Of a stretch of DNA of 64,000 bases, positions 36,123 to 45,354 are shown one piece after another. The notes under the pieces are model-generated. The model saw nothing but the letters and a program-made list of their open reading frames with translations. It was not told the origin of the DNA and did no database searches. The stretch's first letter is position 1. The number at the start of each line of letters is the position of its first letter. Source of the stretch: Burkholderia cepacia ATCC 25416 (GTDB lineage Bacteria > Pseudomonadota > Gammaproteobacteria > Burkholderiales > Burkholderiaceae); assembly GCF_001411495.1 (NCBI RefSeq), contig NZ_CP012983.1, positions 744,001-808,000 on the forward strand. The letters are read 5' to 3'. A program made the position numbers and the translations under genes.

Positions 36123-38198
36123 ATGACCTCAACCGATTTCCCGTCAATCCAAGGGGCGGCACTCGATGCGCTCTGCATCAATACGCTGCGCTTCCTGTCG
36201 ATCGATGCCGTGCAGAAAGCGGCGAGCGGCCATCCAGGCCTGCCGCTCGGCGCCGCGCCGATGGCCTATGCGCTATGGATGCGTCATCTCAAGCATCACC
36301 CGGCCAATCCGGCATGGTTCGATCGCGATCGCTTCATCCTGTCGGCCGGACATGGATCGATGCTGTTGTACAGCCTGCTCCACCTCACCGGCTACGACCT
36401 GCCGCTCGATCAGATCGGCCGCTTCCGGCAATCGGGCAGCCTCACGCCCGGCCATCCGGAGCGCGGCCTCACTCCGGGTGTCGAGACGACGACCGGCCCG
36501 CTCGGCCAGGGTTTCGCCAACGCCGTCGGCATGGCGATGGCGGAAACGCAGCTCGCCGCGTGCTACAACCGTCCCGGCTTCGAGATCGTGGATCACCGCA
36601 CCTACGCACTCGTCAGCGACGGCGACCTGATGGAAGGCGTCGCGGCGGAAGCGGCATCGCTTGCCGGCCATCTCCAGCTCGGCAAGCTGATCTGCCTGTA
36701 CGACGATAATCGCGTCACGCTGTCCGCCGGCACCGCGATCACCTTCACCGAAGATCGCGCACAACGGTTCGACGCCTACGGCTGGCATACCGAAACGGTC
36801 GAAGACGGCAACGACCTGGCCGCCATCGATGCGGCGCTGGTCAACGCACGCGCCGAGCAGCGACGTCCGTCGTTGATCCTCGTGCGCACGCATCTCGGCT
36901 ATGGCTCGCCCAACCGGCAAGACACGTACCAGGCTCACGGATCGCCACTCGGCGATGCCGAGGTGCGCCTGACCAAGCACAACCTCGGCTGGCCGCCCGA
37001 TCCCGCGTTTCATATTCCCCCACCGGCGCTCGCGCATTTTCGCCGGGCGCTGGCGGAGGGGCGAGTACGGGAAGAGCAGTGGAACGCGCGGTTCGAGGCC
37101 TATACGCGCGCGTTCCCCGAGCTGGCTCGGATGCTGCTGAACACTGTGCACGGCAAGCTGCCCGACGGTTGGGACCGCGATATCCCGGTCTTTCCGGCCG
37201 ATCCGAAAGGCATGGCGACGCGGGTCGCATCCGGCAAGGTGTTGAACGCCCTCGCCTCCCGCGTCCCGTCGCTGGTCGGCGGCTCCGCCGACCTAAACCC
37301 CTCCACCTTCACCGCGCTAATCGGGCTCGGCGATTTCGAGGCCGCCGGCGTGAACGCGCTCGACCGACAAGGGTCCGACGGCGGCGGCTGGAGCCGTAGC
37401 GGCCGCAATCTGCATTTCGGCGTGCGCGAGCATGCGATGGGCGCGATCCTGAACGGCTTGGCGGCCCACGGCGGCATCCGGCCATTCGGCGCGACCTTTC
37501 TGATCTTTTCCGACTACATGCGTCCGCCGATCCGGCTCGCCGCATTGATGCGTCTGCAGGTGATCTACGTGTTCACGCACGACAGTCTCGCCGTCGGCGA
37601 GGACGGTGCGACACATCAGCCGATGGAGCAGCTTGCCGGACTGCGTGCGGTCCCGGGCCTGCTGGTGATTCGACCGGCCGATGCCAATGAAACCGCCGTC
37701 GCGTGGCGTGTGGCGCTCGAAGCGCGGGAGCGACCGACTGCGCTGGTACTGACCCGCCAGGACGTGCCGACCATCGATCGCCTCCGGTTCGCGCCGGCCG
37801 AGGGCTTGCGGCGTGGCGGCTACGTCTTGGCCGATGCCCCCGATGGCCACCCCACGCTGATCCTGATCGCGACGGGCTCGGAAGTCACGCTCGCGCTGGC
37901 GGCACAAGTCGAATTGCTCGCGCGCGGCGTAGCGGTTCGGGTGGTGTCGCTGCCCTGTTGGAGATTATTCGACGCTCAGCCCCAGCCATATCAGGACGCC
38001 GTGCTGCCGAAGTCGGTCGGCGCGCGGCTGGCGATCGAAGCGGGTGTGTCACAAGGCTGGCACCGCTATGTCGGCGATCGTGGCGACGTACTCGGCATCG
38101 CGGGTTTCGGCGCGTCGGCGCCGGGCGCCGAGCTGATGCGAGATTTCGGCTTCACGGTCGAGAACGTCTGCGACCACGCACTGAAACTGCTCGCCTGA
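36123..38198 (+). CDS. tkt: Transketolase
   Basis: The 691-residue product has the full transketolase layout. The thiamine-binding N-terminal half carries [46 protein letters not shown] and [19 protein letters not shown]. The pyrimidine-binding middle carries [23 protein letters not shown] and [22 protein letters not shown]-terminal domain follows ([15 protein letters not shown]). It transfers two-carbon ketol units between sugar phosphates in the pentose-phosphate or Calvin cycles. The start at 36123 has an AAGGAG ribosome site. No other sugar-phosphate genes are near, so it is a second, stress-island copy rather than part of a pathway operon. Confidence 0.95.
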   Translation: MTSTDFPSIQGAALDALCINTLRFLSIDAVQKAASGHPGLPLGAAPMAYALWMRHLKHHPANPAWFDRDRFILSAGHGSMLLYSLLHLTGYDLPLDQIGRFRQSGSLTPGHPERGLTPGVETTTGPLGQGFANAVGMAMAETQLAACYNRPGFEIVDHRTYALVSDGDLMEGVAAEAASLAGHLQLGKLICLYDDNRVTLSAGTAITFTEDRAQRFDAYGWHTETVEDGNDLAAIDAALVNARAEQRRPSLILVRTHLGYGSPNRQDTYQAHGSPLGDAEVRLTKHNLGWPPDPAFHIPPPALAHFRRALAEGRVREEQWNARFEAYTRAFPELARMLLNTVHGKLPDGWDRDIPVFPADPKGMATRVASGKVLNALASRVPSLVGGSADLNPSTFTALIGLGDFEAAGVNALDRQGSDGGGWSRSGRNLHFGVREHAMGAILNGLAAHGGIRPFGATFLIFSDYMRPPIRLAALMRLQVIYVFTHDSLAVGEDGATHQPMEQLAGLRAVPGLLVIRPADANETAVAWRVALEARERPTALVLTRQDVPTIDRLRFAPAEGLRRGGYVLADAPDGHPTLILIATGSEVTLALAAQVELLARGVAVRVVSLPCWRLFDAQPQPYQDAVLPKSVGARLAIEAGVSQGWHRYVGDRGDVLGIAGFGASAPGAELMRDFGFTVENVCDHALKLLA

Positions 38199-38463
38199 TC
38201 CGTGGACGGCCCGTACGCGTATCAACCGTTCGGGCCGCAGCTGGCATGGCACATACCGGCTTCGAGTACCGCGTCGACCATCGACTGGGCATCGGGCACG
38301 ATGCGCCACGTGATCCGCTCCGCTCTCCTGTATGAGGCACTGGCGCATTCTCGTTCGCGCACGGGCCGTGACTGCCGGCATGCGCGTGGCGGACGGCGGG
38401 CGCCGGGACCTTCCACAACCAACCGAACGCGCGAAGCGCCGCCCATTCCGCCACCCGCCATGC

Positions 38464-38682
38464 TCAAGCGGTGGCGGGCTTGCCGGCTCGGCGCTCGAGC
38501 ATGAGAATAAGGGCGATGATGCTGACGAAATGCATGCGTTCAGATGGCGTCGGACTGCCGTGTTCGAGAATCGATTCCAGCCTAATTCGCCAGAGTGCCC
38601 ATGGCGCAGGCTCACCGGGGGCGACGCGTGCAATGAGTCGTTCGAGTGAACGGAGGTCTTCCTCGATTGCTGTGTGGGCCAT
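38464..38682 (-). CDS. Small hypothetical protein with hydrophobic C-terminus
   Basis: The 72-residue product starts MAHTAIEEDLRSLERLIARV and ends with a hydrophobic helix (RMHFVSIIALILMLERRAG) that could be a single membrane anchor. The ATG at 38682 follows CCGGAGCATT. Between 38199 and 38463, and between 38683 and 38963, no gene is supported. Confidence 0.5.
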   Translation of the reverse strand: MAHTAIEEDLRSLERLIARVAPGEPAPWALWRIRLESILEHGSPTPSERMHFVSIIALILMLERRAGKPATA

Positions 38683-38963
38683 GGCAATGCTCCGGTTGTC
38701 GTGAGGAACGGCGGACAGTCTATGCCGAAGCACTGCGCCGCTCTGCCCGCTACCGTACATCGCATGCGCGCGGGGCACTTCCCGGCAGCGACGGCCGCAA
38801 TGCAGGCGCCCGGCGCGATACTGTGCGACGGGCGCGGGGGGCATCGGCGCCCCGTCCGGCGCGAGCCGTCCCGTGCGTGCCGCGCACCACCCTCCACGAC
38901 GCCGCATGGCGACCTGCGGCCGACACGCGGCGAGCACAACGTGATCCATGCGAGGTATGCAAA

Positions 38964-40253
38964 GTGACCGAAACGATCGGATGCCTCATCTTCGGAGCCC
39001 TGCTGATTTTCATGGGACTCATCGGATCGTCGCTTAAGCGCCTGCCGCTGAGTGCGGCCATGGTGTATCTCGGGATCGGCTTTCTGGTCGGACCGGCCGG
39101 CACCGGCTTCCTGTCGCTGAAATTGCCGGACGACGTCACGAACTTGCGCATTGCTGCCGAAATCGGCTTGCTGATCTCGCTGTTCGCGATCGGCCTGAGG
39201 CTGCGTGTCCCGCCCGCCGATCCCCGCTGGATGCTGCCGCTGCGGCTCGGCGTCGTCGCAATGATCTTCACCGTGGCGTCGATCGCCGCGCTCGGCGTGC
39301 TGGTGCTGAATTTGAATCTCGGTGTCGCGGTACTTCTCGGCGCGATGATCGCGCCGACCGACCCCGTGCTCGCTCATGACGTCGGCGTGCGCGACGCGGG
39401 TGACGTCGAGCTGGTACGTTTTTCGTTGTCCGCCGAAGGTGGGATCAACGACGGCACGGCCTACCCGTGCGCGGTACTCGGCATGCTTTTGTGCGGTTCC
39501 GGCACGACGTCGGCGCTTCACTGGAGCATGGTCGGCGGCATTGCATGGGGTATCGCGTCCGGTGCGGGCGCAGGCTGGCTGCTCGGCTTCGTCACGGCCC
39601 GGCTCGTCGCATTCCTGCGCAGCCGTCACAGCCAGGCGCTCGGCCTCGAAGGGTTCTTCGCGCTCGGCCTGATCATGCTGTCGTACGGTGTGGCGCTCGC
39701 CATTCATGGCTACGGGTTCCTGGCCGTGTTCGCGGCGGGCGTCGCGATGCGGCGCGTCGAACATCGAACGAGCGGCCAGAAGACGTCGAAGGAGACGGTC
39801 GGCGTCGTGAACAGCGAGGATGTCGAAGCCACCGCCACCGATCCCGACAAAGCCCATGCCTTCGTCGCGGAATCGGTCATGGGATTCACAATCGAGCTTG
39901 AACACATCGTCGAAGCCGTCCTGATCCTGCTGATCGGCGCGCTCGTCTCACGGTATTGGGCTGACATGCTCACCTGGGCGGGCGCGGCCGTGGTCGCGAC
40001 ACTGCTGTTCGTCATCCGGCCGGCCGCCACCCAGCTTGCGCTGATCGGCTCCCGGGCGTCGCACCACCAGCACCGGCTGATCAGCTGGTTCGGCATTCGC
40101 GGCGTGGGTTCCCTGTATTACCTGATGCTGGCCATCGAGCAAGAGCCGCGCGCGCAACTGTTGCCGATGGTTCCGTGGGTACTGGCCATCATCGCCGTGT
40201 CAATCGTGCTGCACGGTATTTCAGCTGCGCCGCTGATGCGTCGTTATGCGTGA
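38964..40253 (+). CDS. Cation:proton antiporter, CPA1 (NhaP) type
   Basis: The 429-residue product has about twelve membrane helices. Transport-core motifs are AMIAPTDPVLAHDV (helix with Asp-Pro) and AEGGINDGTAYP, the usual ND-containing helix, plus LISWFGIRGVGSLYYLMLA near the C-terminus. It should exchange sodium or potassium for protons across the inner membrane. The start is GTG at 38964 after a weak GAGG site; no in-frame ATG lies close. About 50 polar residues in the middle (HRTSGQKTSKETVGVVNSEDVEATATDPDKA) form a cytoplasmic loop. Confidence 0.92.
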   Translation: MTETIGCLIFGALLIFMGLIGSSLKRLPLSAAMVYLGIGFLVGPAGTGFLSLKLPDDVTNLRIAAEIGLLISLFAIGLRLRVPPADPRWMLPLRLGVVAMIFTVASIAALGVLVLNLNLGVAVLLGAMIAPTDPVLAHDVGVRDAGDVELVRFSLSAEGGINDGTAYPCAVLGMLLCGSGTTSALHWSMVGGIAWGIASGAGAGWLLGFVTARLVAFLRSRHSQALGLEGFFALGLIMLSYGVALAIHGYGFLAVFAAGVAMRRVEHRTSGQKTSKETVGVVNSEDVEATATDPDKAHAFVAESVMGFTIELEHIVEAVLILLIGALVSRYWADMLTWAGAAVVATLLFVIRPAATQLALIGSRASHHQHRLISWFGIRGVGSLYYLMLAIEQEPRAQLLPMVPWVLAIIAVSIVLHGISAAPLMRRYA

Positions 40254-40380
40254 GACCCAGGACGGGCGTAGTGACGCGATGCGTGGGCTGGTTGAACGGT
40301 TTGGCGCGATGCCACACCCGACACTCAAGGTGCCGGGCGACAGTCCTTCCATGAACTTGCAGCGTCGATGATGTCCCGCG

Positions 40381-40539
40381 TCACAGCCTGCCCAGCCGCA
40401 TCAGTATGAGTAACACGACCAATACCAAGCCCAGCAATCCGCTTGGACCATAACCCCAGCCGTTGCTGTAGCGCCAGGTCGGGATCATCCCGACCATCAG
40501 CAGCACGGCAACGATCAGTAGAAGTAGTCCCAGTGACAT
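40381..40539 (-). CDS. DUF3309 small membrane protein
   Basis: The 52-residue product matches DUF3309. A first hydrophobic helix (MSLGLLLLIVAVLLMVG) is followed by IPTWRYSNGWGYGPSG and a second helix (LLGLVLVVLLILMRL). Such proteins are inner-membrane and of unknown function, often near stress genes. Confidence 0.85.
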   Translation of the reverse strand: MSLGLLLLIVAVLLMVGMIPTWRYSNGWGYGPSGLLGLVLVVLLILMRLGRL

Positions 40540-40554
40540 GCCGTCTCTCTTCAA

Positions 40555-40755
40555 TCAATCCGGCCAGTCATGCCGCGATGCGTCCGCATCGTTGGCCTCG
40601 CCGAATGCAATCGAACCGATGTTTCCGTCGAAACGCTCCCGAGCGATTCCACGTCGACGCGCGCACGCGCCGTTCGTCGCCGGTCGCGTCGAAATTCGCG
40701 GGGTCGCCTCTCGAATGCCGGAGTTACCCGGACGGAAGTCGTCCTGCTTCTTCAT
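40555..40755 (-). CDS. Small hypothetical protein (66 aa)
   Basis: The 66-residue ORF (MKKQDDFRPGNSGIREATPR start, acidic tail GEANDADASRHDWPD) lies 15 bases upstream of the DUF3309 gene on the same strand. It has no clear ribosome site. A GTACGG-like box lies 84 bases upstream of its start, in keeping with other genes here, which slightly supports it. Confidence 0.4.
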   Translation of the reverse strand: MKKQDDFRPGNSGIREATPRISTRPATNGACARRRGIARERFDGNIGSIAFGEANDADASRHDWPD

Positions 40756-40838
40756 GCAGGGCTCGTGCGCGATGCACCCGGTTCGGGACGTGCATCGACT
40801 CTTTCGATATCAAGGTAGGCGGACGCGGGCGTGGAGTA

Positions 40839-40854
40839 TGTCCGGCGACGTACC
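40839..40854. promoter_or_regulatory. Weak GTACGG-type box
   Basis: TGTCCGGCGACGTACC keeps the right arm CGTACC and part of the left arm. Confidence 0.35.
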
Positions 40855-40963
40855 GGACGCACGGCACCGCGCGACGGATCGACCTGTCGACACCGACGAG
40901 CCGACGATCGTGGGTACCAGCTGCGAAGTTCGTCACCTGCTTTTTCGGGTGACGGGACCCGGT

Positions 40964-41110
40964 TCAGTGGAGATGCCCTCCGAACAAACCGAGCAACCCG
41001 ATGACGATCAGGTAGATCGCAACGATGTAATTCAACAGCCGCGGCACGACGAGAATCAGAATGCCGGCGATCAGCGAAACCAGTGGGCCTGCGCTCGTGA
41101 GGATGTGCAT
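40964..41110 (-). CDS. DUF3096 small membrane protein
   Basis: The 48-residue product matches DUF3096: MHILTSAGPLVSLIAGILIL then VVPRLLNYIVAIYLIVIGLLGLFG, two membrane helices with the conserved PRLLNYIVAIYL. The ATG at 41110 follows GGAGGG. The function is unknown. Confidence 0.88.
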   Translation of the reverse strand: MHILTSAGPLVSLIAGILILVVPRLLNYIVAIYLIVIGLLGLFGGHLH

Positions 41111-41171
41111 ATGCCCTCCGCAAGATTGAAAACGACAGATGGATACGAATCCGCGCTGCCTCCGATGCTCG

Positions 41172-41357
41172 TTACAGCGACTTGACCCAGGCGACACGCG
41201 GGCTCTTGGCGGTCGCGCAAGAGCGCGCAAGGAGCGAGCCGACGCCGGCGGCGGTGATGTGGCATTCGTCGATCTGGCGGCCGCTCGCGTCGGATGTGCC
41301 GGTCGTCGTGCATCCCTGCACCACGACGCAGATAGCAAGACGCGATCCCTGCGTACC
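41172..41357 (-). pseudogene. Truncated lipoprotein related to the SYLF protein
   Basis: The frame reads LAICVVVQGCTTTGTSDASG then RQIDECHITAAGVGSLLARS and stops at AWVKSL. The lipobox and the string TGTSDASG are shared with the SYLF pseudogene at 31048, but everything after about 50 residues is lost and no start codon remains. It is a degraded paralogue of that gene. Confidence 0.55.
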
Positions 41358-41440
41358 TCATGTAAGTGTTTTTCGCTGCATGATTCGCCTCAGGCAGTTC
41401 GTGGATATCCCCGACGCTACACACTGGCGAACGTGAATGC

Positions 41441-41456
41441 GGTACGAAAGCGTACC
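41441..41456. promoter_or_regulatory. GTACG palindromic box
   Basis: GGTACGAAAGCGTACC has perfect 6-base arms GGTACG and CGTACC. It lies upstream of the degraded SYLF-like gene on the minus strand. Confidence 0.65.
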
Positions 41457-41543
41457 AAGCATGTAAAAACAGACAACCACCCTTCGCAGCGATCGACCCG
41501 GGAGCCGCCCGCATACACCTACTCGCGTGGCGGTGCCGGTTCA

Positions 41544-41559
41544 CGTACGGCATCGTACC
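41544..41559. promoter_or_regulatory. GTACGG palindromic box upstream of csbD-like gene
   Basis: CGTACGGCATCGTACC lies 133 bases upstream of the CsbD-like start. Confidence 0.65.
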
Positions 41560-41692
41560 GACTTCCGTCACGAACGCGCTCAACCTGTATTCCGGCATCC
41601 TGATTGTCGCGCGCCGAAGCACCAGTACGACGCTTCGATGGTTCAGGATTTCGTACCGGTGAAACATGCGATCCATGTCAAGGAGCAAGATG

Positions 41693-41869
41693 ATGAACAG
41701 GGATCAGATGAGAGGCCGCATCGCGGAAGCGAAGGGCAAACTGAAGGAAATGGTCGGCAGAATCATGGGAAATCGATCGACCAGGATGCAGGGCAAGGTC
41801 GAACAGGTCATCGGAAAGACGCAAGCGTCATTCGGTGACGCGAAGGAGCAACTCAGGAAGCGGCCGTAG
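41693..41869 (+). CDS. CsbD-family stress protein
   Basis: The 58-residue product (MNRDQMRGRIAEAKGKLKEM and so on) is a typical CsbD-like protein: charged, helical, with repeated GK-x-K-x-x-G pattern (AEAKGKLKEMVGRI and GKVEQVIGKTQASFGDAKEQL). These are general-stress proteins of unknown mechanism. The second of two tandem ATGs, at 41693, is best placed after AAGGAGCAAG. Confidence 0.9.
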   Translation: MNRDQMRGRIAEAKGKLKEMVGRIMGNRSTRMQGKVEQVIGKTQASFGDAKEQLRKRP

Positions 41870-41990
41870 GATGCTCACGCGAACGGTTCGGTTCTATCGC
41901 ACCGCGCGATCGGGCAACGTGACGCGAATTCACCGGATGTTGACGGCGCGTGCAGGCAACATCCGGCGCTACCCGCTTCCCGACCGACCT

Positions 41991-42338
41991 TCAAGATATC
42001 GCAATGCGTCGAGGGTGGTCGCTGTGCACGTCGGCAAGCGGCTTGTGCTGCGCGTCTCCCACGCCGGGAAAGAACGTGTCCCACGCGTCCCGGACACCTT
42101 TCGCCGCGGTCGCACCTGCGGTCGCATCCGCTGCAAGCGTCTCCTGGTCGCTCGACTTGGCCGGATCGGAACACAAGCCTCGCCAGCGCGTAAAGGTGAG
42201 CATCGGCTTTTCCGTCCATTCGCCGTCGCCGAACTTCGCAAACGCCGTGTCTCCGCTCACCAGTCGAACCTCATACCATCCGTCGCGCACAGGCGCATAT
42301 TGGTCCAGCGTAAACCATCGTGTAGATTGGATTTTCAT
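41991..42338 (-). CDS. Hypothetical protein (115 aa)
   Basis: The N-terminal half (WFTLDQYAPVRDGWYEVRLVSGDTAFAKFGDGEW) looks like a small beta domain that could bind a ligand. The C-terminal half is alanine-rich and polar. The start at 42338 follows a GAGGCAACG site. No family is recognised. Confidence 0.65.
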   Translation of the reverse strand: MKIQSTRWFTLDQYAPVRDGWYEVRLVSGDTAFAKFGDGEWTEKPMLTFTRWRGLCSDPAKSSDQETLAADATAGATAAKGVRDAWDTFFPGVGDAQHKPLADVHSDHPRRIAIS

Positions 42339-42396
42339 CGTTGCCTCATGGGTCCATGGATCGTTGTACAGGAAAAACCCGGTCGACGCGTGCGCG

Positions 42397-42591
42397 CTAA
42401 TCGGCGCACCGATTCAGCCACAGCCGGCCTGCGGCGGTCATGTTGATCGAACCGCCGGTGCGCGACTCGTATGCAAGCCCGTGAGTCAACAGTTCATCGG
42501 CTATGACGCGTGGAATATCGGCTTGTGAATCGGGAATCCGATCAAGCGATTTGAGGGTCTCGACAACCTCGGGTGAAAGTGGGATGCACAT
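42397..42591 (-). CDS. Small hypothetical protein with winged-helix-like tail
   Basis: The 64-residue product (MCIPLSPEVVETLKSLDRIP, then VIADELLTHGLAYESRTGGSINMTAAGRLWL) has the pattern of the last two helices and wing of a small DNA-binding domain. The start at 42591 has a GAGGAGG ribosome site. A weak GTACGG-type box lies 53 bases upstream. Confidence 0.7.
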   Translation of the reverse strand: MCIPLSPEVVETLKSLDRIPDSQADIPRVIADELLTHGLAYESRTGGSINMTAAGRLWLNRCAD

Positions 42592-42643
42592 GGCGGCCTC
42601 CTCGGTATTGACTTCATGTTGAACCGAGCGACACGCGCGGGTC

Positions 42644-42659
42644 TGTACGGTATCGACTA
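42644..42659. promoter_or_regulatory. Half-conserved GTACGG-type box
   Basis: TGTACGGTATCGACTA keeps the left arm TGTACGG and the central TCG only. Confidence 0.35.
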
Positions 42660-42853
42660 TTTGGACGCAGGTTTTGCGGCACCTCGCTGACGCCAGATGA
42701 TCAACCTGAATCGACAATATGATTCGGTATCCGATATTTTTATTGCGCAACCGGTTTTGAACGCGCACACTACAGAGACCTGCCGGTTCGTTGTCAAGGC
42801 ATCGGCGCCCTCGAATCCTTCGGCGCCAACGGTCGCTCTGTCAGGAGCACATC

Positions 42854-43126
42854 ATGACCATTCCCACTCTCGAATATCGCGGCCGTGAACTCCGCGTCTA
42901 TTCACAAATGCTTTTCCCGCCGTTCGGCGATCCCCACGCCCCCGGTCCGAAACGTTTCGGTTCAATCGTACGCATCGACACGATTCCGTCGACCTCGGCA
43001 ACGGCGCCGCGTTACTCGACCATTTTCGAGCATGGCGCTCCGCAAACGGCGGCGCTCGCCCTCGATCTGGCGATGCAATTCGGCAAGGACATCGTCGACG
43101 GCAGAATCGCCCCTACGGCGATCTGA
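42854..43126 (+). CDS. Small hypothetical protein (90 aa)
   Basis: The ATG at 42854 follows CAGGAGCACATC. The product begins MTIPTLEYRGRELRVYSQML, has mixed strands and ends with an amphipathic helix (QTAALALDLAMQFGKDIVDG). The layout resembles the small proteins at 17561 and 18454: a short beta region, then an EALELA-type helix. These may be one loose family. Confidence 0.65.
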   Translation: MTIPTLEYRGRELRVYSQMLFPPFGDPHAPGPKRFGSIVRIDTIPSTSATAPRYSTIFEHGAPQTAALALDLAMQFGKDIVDGRIAPTAI

Positions 43127-43193
43127 TCCATCCGCCGCATCGGACTCGATGCGGCGTCTCGCGACGCGAGCACATCTCACTCAGGAGCGATCC

Positions 43194-43373
43194 ATGAAAT
43201 ATTACTCAAGCACATCGATCGACCGGCGCGATGACGCGACCCGGAAAAAACAGCGGGACGATCTCGCGCGTGCCGATGTCGAACGCGCCGAAAAGCGCAT
43301 CCGTCAGGATGCCGGCATCAACTCCAATGCGAGCAAGTGGCGTTATTTGCGCCCCGACAATCGGGCGAGATGA
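43194..43373 (+). CDS. Small charged hypothetical protein (59 aa)
   Basis: The ATG at 43194 has an AGGAGCGATCC ribosome site. The product is highly charged and helical (RRDDATRKKQRDDLARADVERAEKRIRQD) with no hydrophobic core, perhaps intrinsically disordered. It follows the preceding small gene by 67 bases and is convergent with the desaturase. Confidence 0.55.
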   Translation: MKYYSSTSIDRRDDATRKKQRDDLARADVERAEKRIRQDAGINSNASKWRYLRPDNRAR

Positions 43374-43437
43374 GCGACGGATGCGCCACGCGCCGTGGCA
43401 CACCGGTCCCGCACCGCAGGTCGCGGGCGGCCCGGGA

Positions 43438-44619
43438 TCACGCATACCGGCGCAGGTGTATCGAGAATTCGGCGATCGCGTCGATGCCGCTCTGCTCCGC
43501 GCAGCGGCACCAATCCTGTAACTGAGCCAGCAATTGCTCGTGCGACGCGTGTGGCCACGTCCATAGCTCGAGCAACGCGTCGTACATATCCACATACACG
43601 CGTATTCGCCGGTTGGCATTGGGGCTCGTCAGCACGCGCAGGTCGGGCTTGTTCCGATGGCCCCAGGCCTGGCGCAGCCAGTGTTTCATGCCGAGCGCGA
43701 ACGCGCGCTTGTCGTCTCGACTCATGTCCTCGACGCGGCGCAGTTCCCGCCGGCAGGCGGACTCGAGCGTGCGCGCAAAGGCGGCCATCACCGCATGCCG
43801 GTTGCGGATGACCGCTTGCAGCGTCGCGTCGTCGGCGACTGCCTTGACCGGGAGCAGGCGCGGCTGCGTTGCGACTCGCCGAACGGTCGCCAGCCGCAAT
43901 GCCGCCAGCAGGCGGATGTACGCCCAGCCGATATCGAACTCGAACCAGCGATTCGACAGCCTGGCGGACGTCACGTACGCGTGATGATTGTTGTGCAGCT
44001 CTTCGCCGCCGATCAGGATGCCCAGCGGGAAAAGGTTGGTACTCGCATCGGGTGTCGCGAAATTCCGATAGCCGCTGAAATGGCCTAAGCCATTGATCAC
44101 GCCACCGGCCCAGAACGGAATCCATATCATCTGGATCGCCCACGCCGCCACGCCGGGCAACCCGAACAGCCCGACGTCGATCACGACCAGCAGCCCGACG
44201 CCGAGATTCGGATAGCGGGCATAGACGTGGCGTTCGAGCCAGTCGTCCGGCGTCCCCGATCCGTATCTGCGCGCCGTTTCCTCGTTCCGCACTTCCGCAC
44301 GGTACAGTTCCGCGCCGCGCAGCAGCACGGTCGCGAGGCCGCGGGTTCGCGGGCTATGCGGATCGTCCGGGGTCTCGCTCCGCGCGTGATGCTTGCGATG
44401 CACCGCGACCCATTGCGAGGTCAGCATGCCGGTCGTCAACCACAGCCAGAACCGGAAGAAGTGACTGATGCACGGGTGCAGATCCAGCGCCCGGTGCGCC
44501 TGGCAGCGGTGCAGGTACACGGTCACGCTGATGATGGTGACATGCGTGAGCACGAACACGACCCACGCAAGCTGCAACCAGGACAGCCTCAGTTCGCCGT
44601 TCAGAAGAAATGCCGACAT
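43438..44619 (-). CDS. Fatty-acid (acyl-CoA type) desaturase
   Basis: The 393-residue membrane protein carries the three histidine boxes of di-iron desaturases: HRCQAH near residue 35, HRKHHA near 72 and HNNHHA near 208. Hydrophobic helices flank each box. It should introduce a double bond into membrane acyl chains using oxygen and electrons from a donor that is not encoded nearby. The ~180-residue C-terminal extension is helical and long for the family. The start at 44619 is preferred; an in-frame ATG 52 codons earlier precedes a non-coding stretch. Confidence 0.9.
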   Translation of the reverse strand: MSAFLLNGELRLSWLQLAWVVFVLTHVTIISVTVYLHRCQAHRALDLHPCISHFFRFWLWLTTGMLTSQWVAVHRKHHARSETPDDPHSPRTRGLATVLLRGAELYRAEVRNEETARRYGSGTPDDWLERHVYARYPNLGVGLLVVIDVGLFGLPGVAAWAIQMIWIPFWAGGVINGLGHFSGYRNFATPDASTNLFPLGILIGGEELHNNHHAYVTSARLSNRWFEFDIGWAYIRLLAALRLATVRRVATQPRLLPVKAVADDATLQAVIRNRHAVMAAFARTLESACRRELRRVEDMSRDDKRAFALGMKHWLRQAWGHRNKPDLRVLTSPNANRRIRVYVDMYDALLELWTWPHASHEQLLAQLQDWCRCAEQSGIDAIAEFSIHLRRYA

Positions 44620-44710
44620 TCCGTTCGCACTCCGCGCCACACTGGTATCCGCGCACGCTTCGCCGTGACGACGCGTGCGCGTGCCGATTCCCTGCCCTTC
44701 GACGAGCCTC

Positions 44711-44929
44711 CTATTTCCCGACCTGATTGCCGACAACCCTTCCGACGGCGGCACCGCCAACGGTGCCCAACGCACTGCCGCCCGTCAGGACCGCACCGGC
44801 GACGCCGCCGACACCCGCCCCGATCACGGTATCCGTTCCGCGGTGGGACATGTCGCCGCAACCCGCCAGTACGATCATCGTTATGGTGACTATCGCCGTC
44901 CCGACCGGCACGGAATGTAGCTTTCTCAT
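44711..44929 (-). CDS. Glycine-zipper lipoprotein, copy 1
   Basis: The 72-residue product has a signal ending in the lipobox LAGC. A glycine-zipper follows (VIGAGVGGVAGAVLTGG and ALGTVGGAAVGRVVGN), as in OsmB and Rcs-type small lipoproteins. It probably inserts in the outer membrane. It is nearly identical to the copy at 49722. The ATG at 44929 has a GAGGAG site. Confidence 0.85.
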   Translation of the reverse strand: MRKLHSVPVGTAIVTITMIVLAGCGDMSHRGTDTVIGAGVGGVAGAVLTGGSALGTVGGAAVGRVVGNQVGK

Positions 44930-45354
44930 GATCATCTCCTCGGGTCGCCGCTACGCTGTCCGATCCCGCACGGCGCGCGGAACCCCCTGGGCTGACGTCC
45001 CGATGAAATTCGAGACGTCGAATCACGATGGGGGGTAAATCGCGCGAAGTCCGTCCGCTAACGTACCGGACTGGATGCCGGCCGACCGTCTCACGGAAGC
45101 GCCGCTTGCACCGCGCCCGGCGCCAAAGCCGGCGTTGACCTGACTTCCTTGTAGTCGACATCGCGCGACGAACAGCTCCCTGAGCCTTGCCGATCACGGC
45201 CGTCCCTGGCTCGTCCGGAAATCGGGCTTATTTTCAGCTACCGTACCGTCAAGCTGCGAACGACGAGATACGATAGTGAATCCCGCTCACTCCCCGCTGC
45301 GCTCGAAGCGACCAGACAACGCCATCGCGCCAGATGCGAGCCTAGGAACCACGC
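44930..45354. other. Region between lipoprotein copy 1 and Crp/Fnr gene 2
   Basis: The 425 bases hold the palindrome-like box at 45052 and a short CCGTACCG half-site near 45241. No ORF is supported. Confidence 0.5.
45052..45067. promoter_or_regulatory. GTACGG-like box upstream of glycine-zipper lipoprotein 1
   Basis: CGTCCGCTAACGTACC keeps the right arm and most of the left. It lies 123 bases upstream of the start. The same form occurs at the same distance upstream of the second lipoprotein copy. Confidence 0.45.

Larger units (their letters stand above)
41358..41692. other. Regulatory region with two GTACGG boxes
   Basis: The 335 bases contain the two boxes at 41441 and 41544, a lone TCGTACC half-site at 41651, and no supported ORF. 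Confidence 0.55.
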